Assembly (NCBI RefSeq): GCF_014196515.1
Contig: NZ_JACIDV010000016.1
Location: 37,782 to 101,781 of the forward strand
Reading direction: 5' to 3'
DNA length: 64,000 nucleotides
Origin: Rhizobium skierniewicense
GTDB taxonomy: Bacteria > Pseudomonadota > Alphaproteobacteria > Rhizobiales > Rhizobiaceae
The notes beneath the pieces are model-generated. The model did not search any database, had not been told where the DNA came from, and saw only the letters and a program-made list of their open reading frames with translations. Every line of letters starts with the position of its first letter. Position 1 is the first letter of the stretch. Of the stretch, positions 1-10,278 are shown in pieces. A program made the translations under genes and the position numbers.

Positions 1-181
1 TCCTCCTATTTCCGCTTTTTCCATGAAGAGGTGAAGCCGACCTTGGCAACATAAAATAATTTACCGGACGGTTTAAAATCCGGGACAAGTCATATGCCCT
101 TCATTTTGATGATGGACTCCTTTCGAATTCGTTTTACGCTGCCGTCATTTCGTACAGTCAGAATTTCATCGAGGAGTTTCC

Positions 182-2170
182 ATGTCTTCGCTTATCGGCC
201 TTCATCCCATCACGCGACGGTCCCTGCTGGGCGGCATCGCGGCGTCTTCGGCACTTGTCATGCTGCATCCGTTCGCAGCCCGCGCTCAGGGCAACCAGGC
301 GCATTTGCGCATCATGGAAACGACCGACATTCACGTCCACGTCTTCCCGTATGATTATTATGCCGACAAGCCGAACGACACGCTGGGTCTGGCGCGCACG
401 GCCTCCATCATCGACAGCATCCGCGCCGAGGCCGGAAACTCGATGCTGGTCGATAATGGCGACTTTCTTCAGGGCAATCCGCTGGGCGACTATATTGCCT
501 ACGAGCGCGGCATGAAGGCTGGGGACAAGCACCCTGTGATCAATGCCATGAACGTACTGGGTTACGACTGCGGCACATTGGGGAACCACGAGTTCAATTA
601 CGGGCTCGATTTCATGTTCAACACGCTGGGCGGAGCAGGTTTTCCCTATGTCTGCGCAAACCTGACGAAAGGCCAGCTTGCGGCCAATCCCAAGCAGGAC
701 GATTTGTTCTTCAAACCTTATGTCATCCTCGACAAGCAGATCAAGGACGGCTCCGGCGCGACCAGCACCGTCAAGGTCGGCATCATCGGTTTCGTACCGC
801 CGCAGATCATGATGTGGGACGCCAAGAACCTCGAGGGCAAGGCACAGACGCGCGACATCGTCGATGCCGCCAAGGCGTGGGTGCCGGCGATGAAGGAACA
901 GGGCGCCGATATCGTCATCGCTCTCTCCCACTCCGGCATAGAAGGCAAGGGCCAGAGCGATCGCATGGAAAACGCGTCGCTCTATCTGGCTGGCGTCAAG
1001 GATATTGATGCGGTCTTCACAGGCCACCAGCATCTCGTCTTCCCCGGCCCCAAGACATGGGACGGCATTGAAGGTGCCGATCCGGTCAAGGGTACGCTGA
1101 TGGGTAAACCCGCCGTCATGGCAGGGTTCTGGGGCTCACATATGGGCCTCATCGACCTATTGCTGGAAAAGGACGGCAAAAGCTGGAAGATCGTGGATTT
1201 TACCAGTGAGGCGCGCCCGATTTACCACCGCGATGAAAACCGCAAGATCGTGGCAGACGTGAAAGACAAGCCGGAGGTCATTGCCTCCGTCAAGACCGAT
1301 CATGAAGCCGCACTCGCCTATGTCCGTAGACCGGTTGGCAAGACATCCGCACCGCTCTACTCCTATTTTGCGCTGGTGGCGGATGACCCCTCCGTGCAGA
1401 TCGTTTCCAATGCGCAGACATGGTATATCAAGGATATGCTCAAGGACGGTCAGTACAAGGATCTGCCGGTGCTTTCGGCGGCTGCGCCCTTCAAGGCGGG
1501 CGGTCGTGGCGGCTCGGATTACTACACCGATGTCCCCGCCGGTGACATCGCCATCAAAAACGTGGCCGACCTTTACCTCTACCCCAACACGGTGCAGGCC
1601 GTGCTGATCACCGGCGCGCAGGTGAAAGACTGGCTTGAAATGTCGGCCGGCATGTTCAAGACGGTGGAGGCCGGTTCCAAAAACGCACCTTTGCTGAACA
1701 ATGATTTCCCGTCCTACAATTACGATGTTATCGACGGCGTGACCTACCAGATCGATATTTCCAAGCCGCCGAAATTCGATAAGGACGGGAAGGCGATCAA
1801 CCCGGAGAGCAACCGCATCGTCAATCTCCAGTTCGGTGGTAAACCCATCGACCCGGAACAGAAATTCGTCGTGGCGACCAACAATTATCGCGCCAGCGGT
1901 GGTGGCAAGTTCCCCAATATCGGCTCCGACAAGATCATCTTCGTCGCGCCTGATACCAACCGAGATGTCATCGTGCGCTATATCATCGCGCAGGGCACCA
2001 TCAATCCCTCGGCAGACGATAACTGGTCGTTCGCGCCGATTGCCAATACCACGGCAGTTTTCGAAACAGGACCGAAGGGGCGGCAATTTGCCAAGGATGT
2101 AAAGGGCGCAAAGATCGAGGAAGCCGGTGACGCGTCAGAAGGCTTTGCGAAGTTCCGCCTGATCCTCTGA
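182..2170 (+). CDS. cpdB: 2',3'-cyclic-nucleotide 2'-phosphodiesterase / 3'-nucleotidase, exported
   Basis: Periplasmic enzyme that opens 2',3'-cyclic nucleotides and removes the 3'-phosphate, salvaging nucleosides and phosphate from RNA breakdown. The 662-aa length is typical of CpdB. The N-terminus carries a twin-arginine-like signal (TRRSLLGG at residues 12-19, then a hydrophobic run ending near ARA/Q). The calcineurin-like metallophosphatase half shows the metal ligands METTDIHVHV, DNGDFLQGNP, GNHEFNYGLDF, the ALSHSGIE segment and TGHQHLVFPG; the second half matches the 5'-nucleotidase C-terminal substrate domain (FKAGGRGGSDYYTDV). GAGGAG five bases before the ATG supports this start. It is monocistronic, with a hairpin just after the stop. 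Function rests on the family; specificity between CpdB and other 5'-nucleotidases is inferred. Confidence 0.88.
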   Translation: MSSLIGLHPITRRSLLGGIAASSALVMLHPFAARAQGNQAHLRIMETTDIHVHVFPYDYYADKPNDTLGLARTASIIDSIRAEAGNSMLVDNGDFLQGNPLGDYIAYERGMKAGDKHPVINAMNVLGYDCGTLGNHEFNYGLDFMFNTLGGAGFPYVCANLTKGQLAANPKQDDLFFKPYVILDKQIKDGSGATSTVKVGIIGFVPPQIMMWDAKNLEGKAQTRDIVDAAKAWVPAMKEQGADIVIALSHSGIEGKGQSDRMENASLYLAGVKDIDAVFTGHQHLVFPGPKTWDGIEGADPVKGTLMGKPAVMAGFWGSHMGLIDLLLEKDGKSWKIVDFTSEARPIYHRDENRKIVADVKDKPEVIASVKTDHEAALAYVRRPVGKTSAPLYSYFALVADDPSVQIVSNAQTWYIKDMLKDGQYKDLPVLSAAAPFKAGGRGGSDYYTDVPAGDIAIKNVADLYLYPNTVQAVLITGAQVKDWLEMSAGMFKTVEAGSKNAPLLNNDFPSYNYDVIDGVTYQIDISKPPKFDKDGKAINPESNRIVNLQFGGKPIDPEQKFVVATNNYRASGGGKFPNIGSDKIIFVAPDTNRDVIVRYIIAQGTINPSADDNWSFAPIANTTAVFETGPKGRQFAKDVKGAKIEEAGDASEGFAKFRLIL

Positions 2171-2178
2171 TGCCAAGG

Positions 2179-2210
2179 CGAGAGGCGTATTCTCGATGAT
2201 ACGCCTCTCG
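2179..2210 (+). terminator. Hairpin downstream of cpdB
   Basis: A perfect 12-bp inverted repeat (CGAGAGGCGTAT / ATACGCCTCTCG) with an 8-base loop starts eight bases after the cpdB stop. There is only a weak T tract (ATTTT) about ten bases on, so it could be a terminator or a 3'-end stabiliser. Confidence 0.55.
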
Positions 2211-2396
2211 CTCTCGCAGATTTTACCGCATTCTTCTTATTATTTTAGACATCGCATATCTTCGTCGCAAATCCGCCGCGGGACGAGCGCCAGATCCTGG
2301 CAATATTTTTTCTCGTTACGGAAAACTTTTTTGCCACTCCACACGTAATGGGTATTGAATAGCTGTTCTTCCGATCTGGCTCCGCAGGAGGTTTTC

Positions 2397-3338
2397 ATGC
2401 CCGCTTATCATCCGCCCCGCATCCCGTTTTCAGATGTCACACCGCGTGACGTCTACCTGTCACGTCGCCATTTCCTCGGCGCGGCCGCGGGCATGGCAGC
2501 CATTGGTTTGACCGGACGCGATGCCATGGCAGCGCCGCTAACGGCCAAGCCCGGTGCCTACAAGCTGGATGAAAAGCTGACACCGCTGGACGCTGTGACG
2601 AGCTACAACAATTTCTATGAATTCGGGACGGGCAAGTCCGACCCGAAGGAAAACGCCGGAAATTTCAAACCGACCCCCTGGACCGTGAAAGTGGACGGTC
2701 TTGTCGGCAAACCACAGGAATTCGGCATCGAAGACCTGCTGAAATATCCGCTTGAAGAGCGCACCTATCGCATGCGGTGTGTCGAAGGCTGGTCCATGGC
2801 CATTCCGTGGATCGGGTTTTCTCTCTCGACCCTGCTGGACAAGGTCGAGCCGCTGGGCAGCGCCAAGTTCGTTTCGTTCGAGACCGTTGTCAGGCCGGAA
2901 GAGATGCCTGGCCAAAGCGGCCTGTTCCAGCCGCTGGAATGGCCCTATATCGAGGGATTACGCCTGGACGAAGCCCGGCACCCCCTGACCATTCTTGCCG
3001 TCGGTCTCTATGGTGAAACCTTGCCAAACCAGAACGGCGCGCCGATCCGGCTTGTCGTGCCATGGAAATATGGTTTCAAGGGCATCAAGTCCATCGTCCG
3101 TATTTCGCTTGTGGAAAAACAGCCCGAAACGACCTGGAAAAACTCCAACGCCCGCGAGTACGGCTTCTACTCGAATGTGAACCCCACGGTGGACCATCCC
3201 CGCTGGAGCCAGGCGACAGAACAACGCATCGGCGAAGGCGGTTTCTTCAGCACGCAGCGCCGACCAACGCTGATGTATAATGGCTATGACGAGGTTGCGA
3301 GCCTTTACACCGGACTGGACTTGAAGGCGAATTACTGA
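2397..3338 (+). CDS. msrP: Protein-methionine-sulfoxide reductase catalytic subunit MsrP (YedY)
   Basis: Molybdopterin-dependent periplasmic reductase that repairs oxidised methionines in envelope proteins, taking electrons from the quinone pool through MsrQ. The 313-aa protein has a Tat signal [17 protein letters not shown] around residues 22-38. The Mo-ligand cysteine lies in [15 protein letters not shown], followed by the oxidoreductase molybdopterin-binding fold ([18 protein letters not shown]). AGGAGG six bases before the ATG at 2397 fixes the start; a longer frame beginning at a TTG at 2355 would add 14 residues but lacks such a site. The msrQ start is two bases after the stop, so the pair is one operon. 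It is likely induced by oxidative or hypochlorite stress, as in other bacteria, though no specific operator was recognised. Confidence 0.92.
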   Translation: MPAYHPPRIPFSDVTPRDVYLSRRHFLGAAAGMAAIGLTGRDAMAAPLTAKPGAYKLDEKLTPLDAVTSYNNFYEFGTGKSDPKENAGNFKPTPWTVKVDGLVGKPQEFGIEDLLKYPLEERTYRMRCVEGWSMAIPWIGFSLSTLLDKVEPLGSAKFVSFETVVRPEEMPGQSGLFQPLEWPYIEGLRLDEARHPLTILAVGLYGETLPNQNGAPIRLVVPWKYGFKGIKSIVRISLVEKQPETTWKNSNAREYGFYSNVNPTVDHPRWSQATEQRIGEGGFFSTQRRPTLMYNGYDEVASLYTGLDLKANY

Positions 3339-3340
3339 TC

Positions 3341-4000
3341 ATGGCGCTCGCCCTTTCGCTTCCGTCACTGCCCAAGCGTTACCAGCCAGCGGCAATCTGG
3401 GTTGTGTACGCTGTGGGCCTCGCGCCTGGTGTCTGGTACTTTTATCTCGCAGCCACCGGTGGGCTGGGCTTTAACCCGGTCAAGGAATTCGAACATCTGC
3501 TGGGCACATGGGCCTTGCGCTTCCTTTGCCTCGGGCTGGTCATCACGCCGCTGCGCGATCTCTTCAACGTCAATCTCATCGCCTACCGGAGAGCGCTGGG
3601 ATTGATTGCGTTTTACTACGTACTGGCCCACTTCGCCGTGTATATCGTGCTCGACCGTGGACTGGTCTTCAGCTCTATTCTCTCCGATATTCTCAAACGC
3701 CCCTACATCATGTTCGGCATGGCGGGTCTCGTGATGCTCATTCCGCTGACGCTCACCTCGAATCGCTGGTCGATCCGCAGGCTAGGCTCCCGCTGGAACA
3801 CATTGCATAAACTCTCCTACTTCATCTTGATCGCCGGCGTTCTTCACTTCGTGCTGGCGCGAAAGTCGCTGACACTCGAGCCGGTTTTCTACATATCCGT
3901 CATGCTCATCCTGCTCGGATATCGGTCGATCCGGCCTGTGATCATGGCTCGAAAGCGGGCTCGCAAAGGGGCGATCTCTTCCAGACCTCCGTCTCGTTAG
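3341..4000 (+). CDS. msrQ: Heme-binding membrane subunit MsrQ (YedZ)
   Basis: Integral membrane b-type cytochrome that passes electrons from quinol to MsrP in the periplasm. The 219-aa protein has about six hydrophobic helices of the ferric-reductase-like transmembrane type. Histidines suitable as heme ligands occur in YVLAHFAVYIV, TLHKLSYFILIAGVLHFVLA, and the characteristic LRFLCLGLVITPLRD stretch is present. The short gap to msrP indicates translational coupling. The C-terminal tail is basic (ARKRARKG), consistent with a cytoplasmic end. The following 186 bases to the convergent orphan gene show no gene that I can support. Confidence 0.9.
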   Translation: MALALSLPSLPKRYQPAAIWVVYAVGLAPGVWYFYLAATGGLGFNPVKEFEHLLGTWALRFLCLGLVITPLRDLFNVNLIAYRRALGLIAFYYVLAHFAVYIVLDRGLVFSSILSDILKRPYIMFGMAGLVMLIPLTLTSNRWSIRRLGSRWNTLHKLSYFILIAGVLHFVLARKSLTLEPVFYISVMLILLGYRSIRPVIMARKRARKGAISSRPPSR

Positions 4001-4186
4001 GTTCTGCCACTTCCATATGCGTAACGTGACGGTCGCTATTCCAAAAAAGACACCAGCGAAGCGTTCTCGTCGTTTCCGACGTGCCGCAAAATCAAAAAAG
4101 TAGAGCATACCCGTCAAGTCGCGTTAGCTGAAATGCCAGACAAGAAAGCGCGGCGCATTTTCGCTGATATTGCTCTAGGCGCCAGA

Positions 4187-5167
4187 TCAGCCCATGAACG
4201 CGACTTTGCTCGTTGGTACGTAAGCAGGAACAATCCACTCGACGGGTTTGAACACCAGCTTGAATTCTTTGGCCGGGTTATAAATCGTATCCTGCACCAA
4301 TCCCTGAGATGTCCACTGTTGCTTCCACTGACCTATCGTTTCGGAGCCAAGCGCAATATTACCGCTTTTCGGCTGCAATGTGCTTGGGTATATGCCATGA
4401 GCGCTTTGAACAAGCGATCGATCCGGCTGAGGCGCCTTTGCATTTTCAGCTGCAATGTGACTGAGACGAGACCATCGGCGCTCATATGGATGCCACTTAT
4501 ATTGCTTAAGACACATGGCTAGGACCTTAAACTGCCTGCTCCCCATCGTGTTGATGACGTCAAGGTAACGCCACAAAATCGTGAGACCGCCAGTACCGAG
4601 CATCCAGCCTTCATTGCCGAATTGTCCCTGATCGACGGCGACATGACCGTGATAAGGGATATTCGTCTTGTCGCCATAATCCTTCTTGAAATCCACCACG
4701 CTTTTTGATGCGAGCACATCCTCGAACGAACGAAGATTAGCGTTGAGGAAGTCATTCAGGGTCTCTCCCGCCCCACGCTTCGTGGCCTTATACGTCATCT
4801 CCGCTTTGTAGATCTGATTGGCCACAGATTTGTTGAATGCGCTCGCGAATTTTTGATCTTCGACGAAAAGTTTTCTGAGAGATAGATTTACTGGTGTGCC
4901 GGTGCCCCCCAGAAAATGCGCGAGATTGCTGCTCGCCAGCGTGTCACGGTTGTTTTCTTTCAACTGTGACCACGCTTTTGCTAAAAATTGCTGATCATTG
5001 TAGGTCTGATTGTGCGTCGATAAAGCGTGGGTCCAATTCCAAGCGCCCCACATTAGCACAGGGTAGGCATCACCATCCAACTTACCGGTCACATTGGACG
5101 GCTGGGTTATTGCGTCATAGAGCGAATTTGCCTTCGCTATCTCCTGATCGCTCACTGGACGTGTCAT
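4187..5167 (-). CDS. Unrecognised 326-aa protein, possibly acquired
   Basis: I do not recognise a family. The chosen ATG (MTRPVSDQEI) has GAGG nine bases upstream; a GTG 15 bases further upstream is possible. There is no signal peptide or clear membrane helix, so it is probably cytoplasmic, or secreted by a route without a signal. It is rich in Trp, Tyr and Asn, with a central segment HGHVAVDQGQFGNEGW followed by a Gly-rich turn LGTGGLTILWRYLDV, then the basic aromatic stretch QYKWHPYERRW. It sits alone between msrQ (convergent) and rplQ. Base composition looks visibly more AT-rich than the neighbouring genes, suggesting transfer. Enzyme, effector or structural roles are all open; no catalytic signature can be named honestly. 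Confidence 0.7.
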   Translation of the reverse strand: MTRPVSDQEIAKANSLYDAITQPSNVTGKLDGDAYPVLMWGAWNWTHALSTHNQTYNDQQFLAKAWSQLKENNRDTLASSNLAHFLGGTGTPVNLSLRKLFVEDQKFASAFNKSVANQIYKAEMTYKATKRGAGETLNDFLNANLRSFEDVLASKSVVDFKKDYGDKTNIPYHGHVAVDQGQFGNEGWMLGTGGLTILWRYLDVINTMGSRQFKVLAMCLKQYKWHPYERRWSRLSHIAAENAKAPQPDRSLVQSAHGIYPSTLQPKSGNIALGSETIGQWKQQWTSQGLVQDTIYNPAKEFKLVFKPVEWIVPAYVPTSKVAFMG

Positions 5168-5394
5168 TGCTACCACCCTCACCTTTGATCAATGAGCGGA
5201 TGACCGCTTCCGCGTATCACCTGCTCGCCCGCTTCTGATGAATTCGATCGAACAGTCCCAGCCACAAATAATTCAACTGATGGCAGAAAATATCCAACCA
5301 AAACGGGCATAATTATGTTGATGCTTGGAAAAATAGTCACCCATCCAACGACGGCCCCGACGAAGATCGGAAAAAAGCCACCGCAAACGCAAAA

Positions 5395-5422
5395 AAAGCC
5401 GGGTGATTGCTCACCCGGCTTT
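5395..5422 (-). terminator. Rho-independent terminator after rplQ
   Basis: Perfect 12-bp stem (AAAGCCGGGTGA / TCACCCGGCTTT) with a 4-base loop. On the minus strand it is followed by a run of T. It lies about 30 bases after the rplQ stop and ends the whole S10-spc-alpha transcription unit. Confidence 0.9.
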
Positions 5423-5453
5423 CAAGACAACTGGCACTTTTCAGCGCCTGATA

Positions 5454-5879
5454 TTATGCAGCTTCGGCTTCGGCAGCCTCTGCAGCGACGCGAGCCTTGT
5501 CGGCCTTGCCCTTGGCATCGACATCGCGCTCGACGAACTCGATGACAGCGAGAGCCGCATTGTCGCCCTGGCGGTAGCCGGCCTTCATGATGCGAAGGTA
5601 GCCGCCGTTGCGGGTTGCGTAACGTTCAGCGATCGCATCGAACAGCTTGCGAACGGCGTCCTGATCCTTGATCTGCGACAGTGCCTGACGACGAGCGTGC
5701 AGGTCGCCGCGCTTGCCGAGCGTCACAAGGCGCTCGACGATCGGACGGATTTCCTTTGCCTTTGGCAAAGTTGTTACGATCTGCTCATGCGTGATGAGCG
5801 AAGCAGCCATGTTGGCAAACATTGCCTTGCGGTGGCTGGCGGTTCTATTGAGCTTGCGGCCTGAATTTCCGTGGCGCAT
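5454..5879 (-). CDS. rplQ: 50S ribosomal protein L17
   Basis: Large-subunit protein near the outer end of the peptide exit tunnel. The N-terminus [20 protein letters not shown] is diagnostic for L17. At 141 aa it is longer than the E. coli protein (127 aa) because of an Ala/Glu-rich tail (AEAAEAEAA), typical of alphaproteobacteria. It is the last gene of the alpha operon, 132 bases after rpoA, and is followed by a strong terminator. Confidence 0.97.
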   Translation of the reverse strand: MRHGNSGRKLNRTASHRKAMFANMAASLITHEQIVTTLPKAKEIRPIVERLVTLGKRGDLHARRQALSQIKDQDAVRKLFDAIAERYATRNGGYLRIMKAGYRQGDNAALAVIEFVERDVDAKGKADKARVAAEAAEAEAA

Positions 5880-6011
5880 TGCTATTCTCCTTTATGCAGG
5901 TTCCTATCCGGACCTGCCGTTTCCTGGCACATGCAGGCAACCTGTCTTTTAAGACGGCGCCTGTTGTTTGACGGGGAAAGGCAGTCTTTAGCGGGCCTGC
6001 CTTCTTATTGG

Positions 6012-7022
6012 TTAATACTGGTCTTCGTAGCGCTTTGCGAGATCTTCAATGTTCTCTGGTGGCCATGCGGGCACTTCCATGCCGAGATGCAGACCCATGG
6101 AAGCGAGAACTTCCTTGATTTCGTTAAGCGACTTGCGACCGAAATTCGGTGTGCGAAGCATTTCGGCTTCGGTCTTCTGAATGAGGTCGCCGATATAGAC
6201 GATGTTGTCGTTCTTCAGGCAGTTGGCCGAACGAACAGACAGTTCCAACTCGTCGACCTTCTTGAGAAGCGCCGGGTTGAATGCCAGTTCGGTCACAGAT
6301 TCTTCTTCTGCTTCCTTCTGCGGCTCGTCGAAGTTGACGAAGACGCCGAGCTGGTCCTGAAGAATACGAGCGGCAAAGGCAACGGCATCTTCGCCGGAAA
6401 CCGAACCGTTGGTCTCGATCGTCATGATCAACTTGTCGTAATCAAGAACCTGACCTTCACGGGTGTTTTCCACCTTGTAGGACACTTTCTTGACCGGAGA
6501 ATAAAGGCTGTCCACCGGAATAAGGCCGATAGGGGCATCTTCTGCGCGGTTACGATCTGCGGGCACATAGCCCTTGCCATTGTTGACGGTGAATTCCATG
6601 CGGATTTCAGCGCCTTCGTCCAGCGTGCAGATGACGTGGTCGGGGTTGAGGATTTCGATATCGCCAACCGTCTGGATATCGCCAGCAGTTACCGAACCTG
6701 GACCCTGCTTGCGCACGACCATACGCTTGGAATCGTCACCATCCATCTTGATGGCAATTTCCTTGATGTTCAGAACGATGTCCGTCACATCTTCCCGAAC
6801 GCCGGGAATGGAGGAGAACTCGTGCAGAACGCCATCAATCTGTACCGCAGTTACAGCAGCGCCACGCAGAGACGACAAGAGAACGCGGCGAAGCGCGTTA
6901 CCGAGTGTCAGGCCGAAACCCCGCTCAAGCGGCTCGGCAACGAGTGTCGCCTTCGTGCGGCTCGAAGAGGTGAACTCGACCTTGTTGGGCTTGATCAGTT
7001 CCTGCCAATTCTTTTGAATCAT
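6012..7022 (-). CDS. rpoA: DNA-directed RNA polymerase subunit alpha
   Basis: Alpha subunit: the N-terminal domain dimerises and starts assembly of core polymerase; the C-terminal domain contacts UP elements and activators. The 336 aa show the N-terminal core ([20 protein letters not shown], residues about 32-51) and, after a linker rich in acidic residues, the helix-hairpin-helix alpha-CTD ([20 protein letters not shown] and [14 protein letters not shown]). Length and both domains are complete. It lies between rpsK and rplQ as in other proteobacteria; a 187-base gap after rpsK contains a terminator-like hairpin that might tune rpoA relative to ribosomal proteins. Confidence 0.98.
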   Translation of the reverse strand: MIQKNWQELIKPNKVEFTSSSRTKATLVAEPLERGFGLTLGNALRRVLLSSLRGAAVTAVQIDGVLHEFSSIPGVREDVTDIVLNIKEIAIKMDGDDSKRMVVRKQGPGSVTAGDIQTVGDIEILNPDHVICTLDEGAEIRMEFTVNNGKGYVPADRNRAEDAPIGLIPVDSLYSPVKKVSYKVENTREGQVLDYDKLIMTIETNGSVSGEDAVAFAARILQDQLGVFVNFDEPQKEAEEESVTELAFNPALLKKVDELELSVRSANCLKNDNIVYIGDLIQKTEAEMLRTPNFGRKSLNEIKEVLASMGLHLGMEVPAWPPENIEDLAKRYEDQY

Positions 7023-7164
7023 CTTTAAACCTTCCGTTCGCCGCCACCATCCAATCGTGGCGGACCGAGCATGATCACCGAGAGGAACTTAAAACGTTCA
7101 TCGGAGGGTTTGAAGCGTCGGAAGACCGGTCAAGCCGGCAACCCCCACGCCGATTACGCGAAAA

Positions 7165-7191
7165 TTCCGCCAAACCGAAGGTAAGGCGGAA
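7165..7191 (-). terminator. Intercistronic hairpin between rpsK and rpoA
   Basis: TTCCGCC / GGCGGAA inverted repeat about 20 bases after the rpsK stop, followed on the minus strand by TTTTCG. Terminator-like but inside the operon; may act as an attenuator or processing site. Confidence 0.55.
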
Positions 7192-7209
7192 CTCCCAGAC
7201 AGAAACGCG

Positions 7210-7599
7210 TTAGACGCGACGCTTCTTGCGCGGGCGGCAACCGTTGTGCGGGATCGGCGTCACATCGCGGATGGACGTGATCATGAAACCGGCGGCCTGT
7301 AGCGCGCGAAGAGCAGATTCGCGACCGGAACCCGGACCGCAAACTTCAACTTCCAGCGTCTTCATGCCGTGTTCCTGCGCCTTCTTGGCAGCATCTTCAG
7401 CAGCGATCTGGGCGGCAAACGGTGTCGACTTGCGCGAACCCTTGAAGCCCTTGGCACCAGCAGACGACCAGGCAATTGCGTTGCCCTGCGCGTCAGTGAT
7501 GGTGATCATCGTATTGTTGAAGGTCGAATTAACGTGCGCAACGCCCGTCGTGATATTCTTACGTTCGCGACGTTTAACGCGAGCGGCTTCCTTAGCCAT
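7210..7599 (-). CDS. rpsK: 30S ribosomal protein S11
   Basis: Small-subunit platform protein close to the path of the mRNA Shine-Dalgarno helix. 129 aa, the usual length. Recognisable blocks are [36 protein letters not shown] and the basic C-terminus [11 protein letters not shown]. It follows rpsM after 137 bases, a gap that carries a hairpin, and precedes rpoA. Confidence 0.97.
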   Translation of the reverse strand: MAKEAARVKRRERKNITTGVAHVNSTFNNTMITITDAQGNAIAWSSAGAKGFKGSRKSTPFAAQIAAEDAAKKAQEHGMKTLEVEVCGPGSGRESALRALQAAGFMITSIRDVTPIPHNGCRPRKKRRV

Positions 7600-7689
7600 G
7601 GTATACCTTTCATTGATCTCTGCACCGCCGTAACACCAGCGGCTACACCGGCGATCAGCCTCTTAGAAGCCTTTCGCCAAACTCAGAAA

Positions 7690-7712
7690 GGCTGGTGCGG
7701 CTTGCACCAGCC
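7690..7712 (-). terminator. Intercistronic hairpin between rpsM and rpsK
   Basis: Perfect 9-bp stem (GGCTGGTGC / GCACCAGCC) with a 5-base loop, 25 bases after the rpsM stop. The minus-strand 3' side continues TTTCTG. Terminator-like element inside the operon. Confidence 0.55.
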
Positions 7713-7736
7713 CTCCCTCTCCGGAAAACCGGAAGA

Positions 7737-8105
7737 TTACTTCTTCTTACCTGCAATCGCCTTCGCTGGACCCTTGCGAGTACGAGCGTTGGTGTGCGTG
7801 CGCTGACCGCGTACGGGCAAGCCGCGACGGTGACGCAGACCACGGTAGCAACCGAGGTCCATAAGACGCTTGATGTTCATCGAAGTCTCACGACGAAGAT
7901 CACCCTCGACGCGATAGTCGCGATCGATTGCTTCGCGGATCTGAAGGACTTCAGCGTCCGTCAGCTGATGAACGCGCTTCTCAGCCGGAATACCGACCTT
8001 TGCAACGATTTCCTGCGCGAATTTCGTGCCAATCCCATGGATATAGGTCAAGGCGATAACAACGCGCTTAGCCGTTGGGATGTTGACGCCAGCGATACGT
8101 GCCAC
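7737..8105 (-). CDS. rpsM: 30S ribosomal protein S13 (GTG start)
   Basis: Head protein of the small subunit that contacts P-site tRNA and forms intersubunit bridges with L5. Conserved blocks: [45 protein letters not shown]. The start is a GTG: AAGGAG lies seven bases upstream and the family N-terminus begins exactly there, giving 122 aa; an ATG 36 bases further upstream would add a non-conserved N-terminus. It opens the alpha cluster proper, 221 bases after adk, a gap that holds a hairpin at 8244-8280. Confidence 0.96.
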   Translation of the reverse strand: MARIAGVNIPTAKRVVIALTYIHGIGTKFAQEIVAKVGIPAEKRVHQLTDAEVLQIREAIDRDYRVEGDLRRETSMNIKRLMDLGCYRGLRHRRGLPVRGQRTHTNARTRKGPAKAIAGKKK

Positions 8106-8243
8106 GTCTATTCTCCTTGCGTTCCAGTTGCCATCCGGCAAGTGGTGCTTTCATTTGAGCGGCACGACTGCCGCCAGTTCAAAATTCGTGTTCGTCACAA
8201 GCTAAAACGACCGAACCCGGACTTTCCTTCCCTAAAGGAAAAT

Positions 8244-8280
8244 CCGCGCCAGTCGCTTGGGTTGTCGCGAGTTGGCGCGG
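8244..8280 (-). terminator. Hairpin between adk and rpsM
   Basis: CCGCGCCA / TGGCGCGG inverted repeat with a 21-base loop, followed on the minus strand by ATTTTCC. A second small stem-loop (TTTCCTT / AAGGAAA) lies just beyond it. Together they could attenuate transcription between the spc and alpha segments. Confidence 0.45.
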
Positions 8281-8326
8281 TGTAACGGAATCGGTTCAAA
8301 AAAGCAACCGGGGCCGTTAAGATTCT

Positions 8327-8941
8327 TTAGTTATGCGCAACTGAGGATGCAGAGTCGCGTTCTTTTTCAAGAACGCGCTCGATCGCTGCGGTGACGACAT
8401 CCACATGGGCCATGCCATCGAGTACAACGAGATCGCCCTGCCCCTGGTAATATTCGGACAATGGAGCAGTCTTTTCGCGGTATTCCGACAAACGCTTGCG
8501 GAAAGATTCCGGATTGTCGTCCGAGCGCACCGTACCGCCAGCCGCAACCGTCTCAGCCACGCGGTTTTCGATTCGGCGCACCAGCGCTTCCTCGTCCACC
8601 TTCAGTTCGATGACAGCATCGAGATCGATACCCTTGTCGCGTAGGTTTTCGCCCAGCGCCTTTGCCTGCGGAACGGTTCGTGGGTATCCATCCAGGATGA
8701 ACCCCTTGGCACAGTCCGCCTGCTCTATGCGTTCGGAAACGATCTGATTGACGATATCGTCAGATACGAGACCACCCGCGTCCATGACTTCCTTGGCGCG
8801 TTTGCCAATCTCAGATCCGTCGCTGACCGCAGCACGAAGCATGTCGCCGGTCGACAGTTGTGGAATGCCATACTTATCCGTCAGGCGTTTTGCCTGGGTG
8901 CCCTTGCCTGCACCCGGTGGTCCCAAAAATATCAGTCTCAT
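8327..8941 (-). CDS. adk: Adenylate kinase
   Basis: Catalyses ATP + AMP = 2 ADP in the cytoplasm. The P-loop [14 protein letters not shown] is at residues 7-20; the AMP-binding segment [10 protein letters not shown] and the [10 protein letters not shown] motif follow. At 204 aa, with no four-cysteine zinc site in the LID region, it is the short-LID form. The ATG overlaps the secY stop by four bases (ATGA), so translation is coupled. Location after secY is conserved in many bacteria. Confidence 0.96.
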   Translation of the reverse strand: MRLIFLGPPGAGKGTQAKRLTDKYGIPQLSTGDMLRAAVSDGSEIGKRAKEVMDAGGLVSDDIVNQIVSERIEQADCAKGFILDGYPRTVPQAKALGENLRDKGIDLDAVIELKVDEEALVRRIENRVAETVAAGGTVRSDDNPESFRKRLSEYREKTAPLSEYYQGQGDLVVLDGMAHVDVVTAAIERVLEKERDSASSVAHN

Positions 8942-10278
8942 CGTCCCCTCTTTCCTCCACGCAGTTTCGATTTCTTGATCAGCCCCTCATACTGCTGGGC
9001 AATCAGGTGACCCTGAATCTGTGCAACGGTATCAAGAGTTACACTGACTACGATCAAAAGCGAAGTACCACCAAGGGCTAATGGTATGCCCGTCCGCGCG
9101 ATCAGCGTTTCGGGAAGAATACAGACGAACACGAGATAGATGGCACCGACGACGGTGATTCTGGTCAAGACGTAGTCGATGTATTCAGCCGTCCGTTCGC
9201 CTGGACGAATGCCGGGAATAAAGCCACCGTGCTTCTTCAGATTGTCAGCCGTATCCTTCGGATTGAAAACGATCGCGGTATAGAAGAAGGCAAAGAACGC
9301 AATCAGGAGACCGTAGAGGAACATGAATAGAGGCTGGCCGTGCTGAAGCGACGCGATAATGGTCGTTGCCCAAGGCGGCAGATTAGTGCTGTTGGTGAAG
9401 CCCGCTGCGGTCGCTGGCAGAAGCAGCAGCGACGATGCGAAGATCGCGGGAATGACACCAGCCGTATTCAGCTTCAACGGCAGGTGAGACGTATCGCCCT
9501 GGAACATCCGGTTGCCAACCTGTCGCTTTGGATACTGGATCAAAAGACGTCGCTGGGCGCGCTCTACAAAGACGATCAGGGCAATGACGCCGATGGCGAC
9601 CACGAGTACGGTCAGAATCACAGGTGTCGAGATGGCACCCTGACGACCGAGCTCGAGCGTGCCGGCCAGTGCCTTTGGAAGACCCGCTGCGATACCCGCA
9701 AAGATGATCAGCGAAATACCGTTGCCGATACCACGCGACGTGATCTGCTCACCGAGCCACATCAGGAACATCGTGCCGCCGAGCAGCGTGATGACCGTGG
9801 AAACGCGGAAGAACCAGCCGGGATCGATCACGAGCCCTGCCCCGCTCTCAAGTCCTGCTGCGATGCCGTAGGCCTGCAACGTTCCGAGAAGCACGGTACC
9901 GTAACGCGTGTACTGATTGATGATCTTGCGGCCCGCTTCGCCTTCCTTTTTCAAGGCTTCGAGCGACGGCACGACGGACGTCATGAGCTGCACGATGATC
10001 GATGCGGAAATATAGGGCATGATGCCGAGCGCGAAAATCGCCATGCGCTCTACCGCGCCGCCCGCAAACATGTTGAAAAGACCGAGAATTCCGTTGGCCT
10101 GCCCCTGGAAGGCGCGTGCGAAAGCTTCCGGGTTCAAACCTGGAAGCGGAATATGCGTGCCAAGGCGATAAACGAGAAGTGCGGCAAGGGTAAACCAAAG
10201 ACGCTTTTTCAGATCTTCAGCTTTCGCGAAGGTCGAAAAATTCAGGTTTGAGGCCAGTTGTTCCGCTGCTGAAGCCAT
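8938..10278 (-). CDS. secY: Preprotein translocase subunit SecY
   Basis: Channel-forming subunit of the SecYEG translocon in the inner membrane. About ten membrane helices can be traced over 446 aa. Family signatures: [11 protein letters not shown] near the first helix, [14 protein letters not shown] in helix 2, and the cytoplasmic loop [17 protein letters not shown]. The start at [10 protein letters not shown] has GGAG eight bases upstream; an in-frame ATG 45 bases further upstream lacks family similarity. It is separated from rplO by 316 bases. secE, the partner subunit, is at 38.7 kb in the same window. Confidence 0.97.
   Translation of the reverse strand: MASAAEQLASNLNFSTFAKAEDLKKRLWFTLAALLVYRLGTHIPLPGLNPEAFARAFQGQANGILGLFNMFAGGAVERMAIFALGIMPYISASIIVQLMTSVVPSLEALKKEGEAGRKIINQYTRYGTVLLGTLQAYGIAAGLESGAGLVIDPGWFFRVSTVITLLGGTMFLMWLGEQITSRGIGNGISLIIFAGIAAGLPKALAGTLELGRQGAISTPVILTVLVVAIGVIALIVFVERAQRRLLIQYPKRQVGNRMFQGDTSHLPLKLNTAGVIPAIFASSLLLLPATAAGFTNSTNLPPWATTIIASLQHGQPLFMFLYGLLIAFFAFFYTAIVFNPKDTADNLKKHGGFIPGIRPGERTAEYIDYVLTRITVVGAIYLVFVCILPETLIARTGIPLALGGTSLLIVVSVTLDTVAQIQGHLIAQQYEGLIKKSKLRGGKRGR

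Noticed and set aside
2220..2396. ECF-type promoter before msrP (GGAAAAC ... CGTAATGG)
   Set aside because: Spacing is too long for the EcfG form and the -10 does not match; left uncalled.
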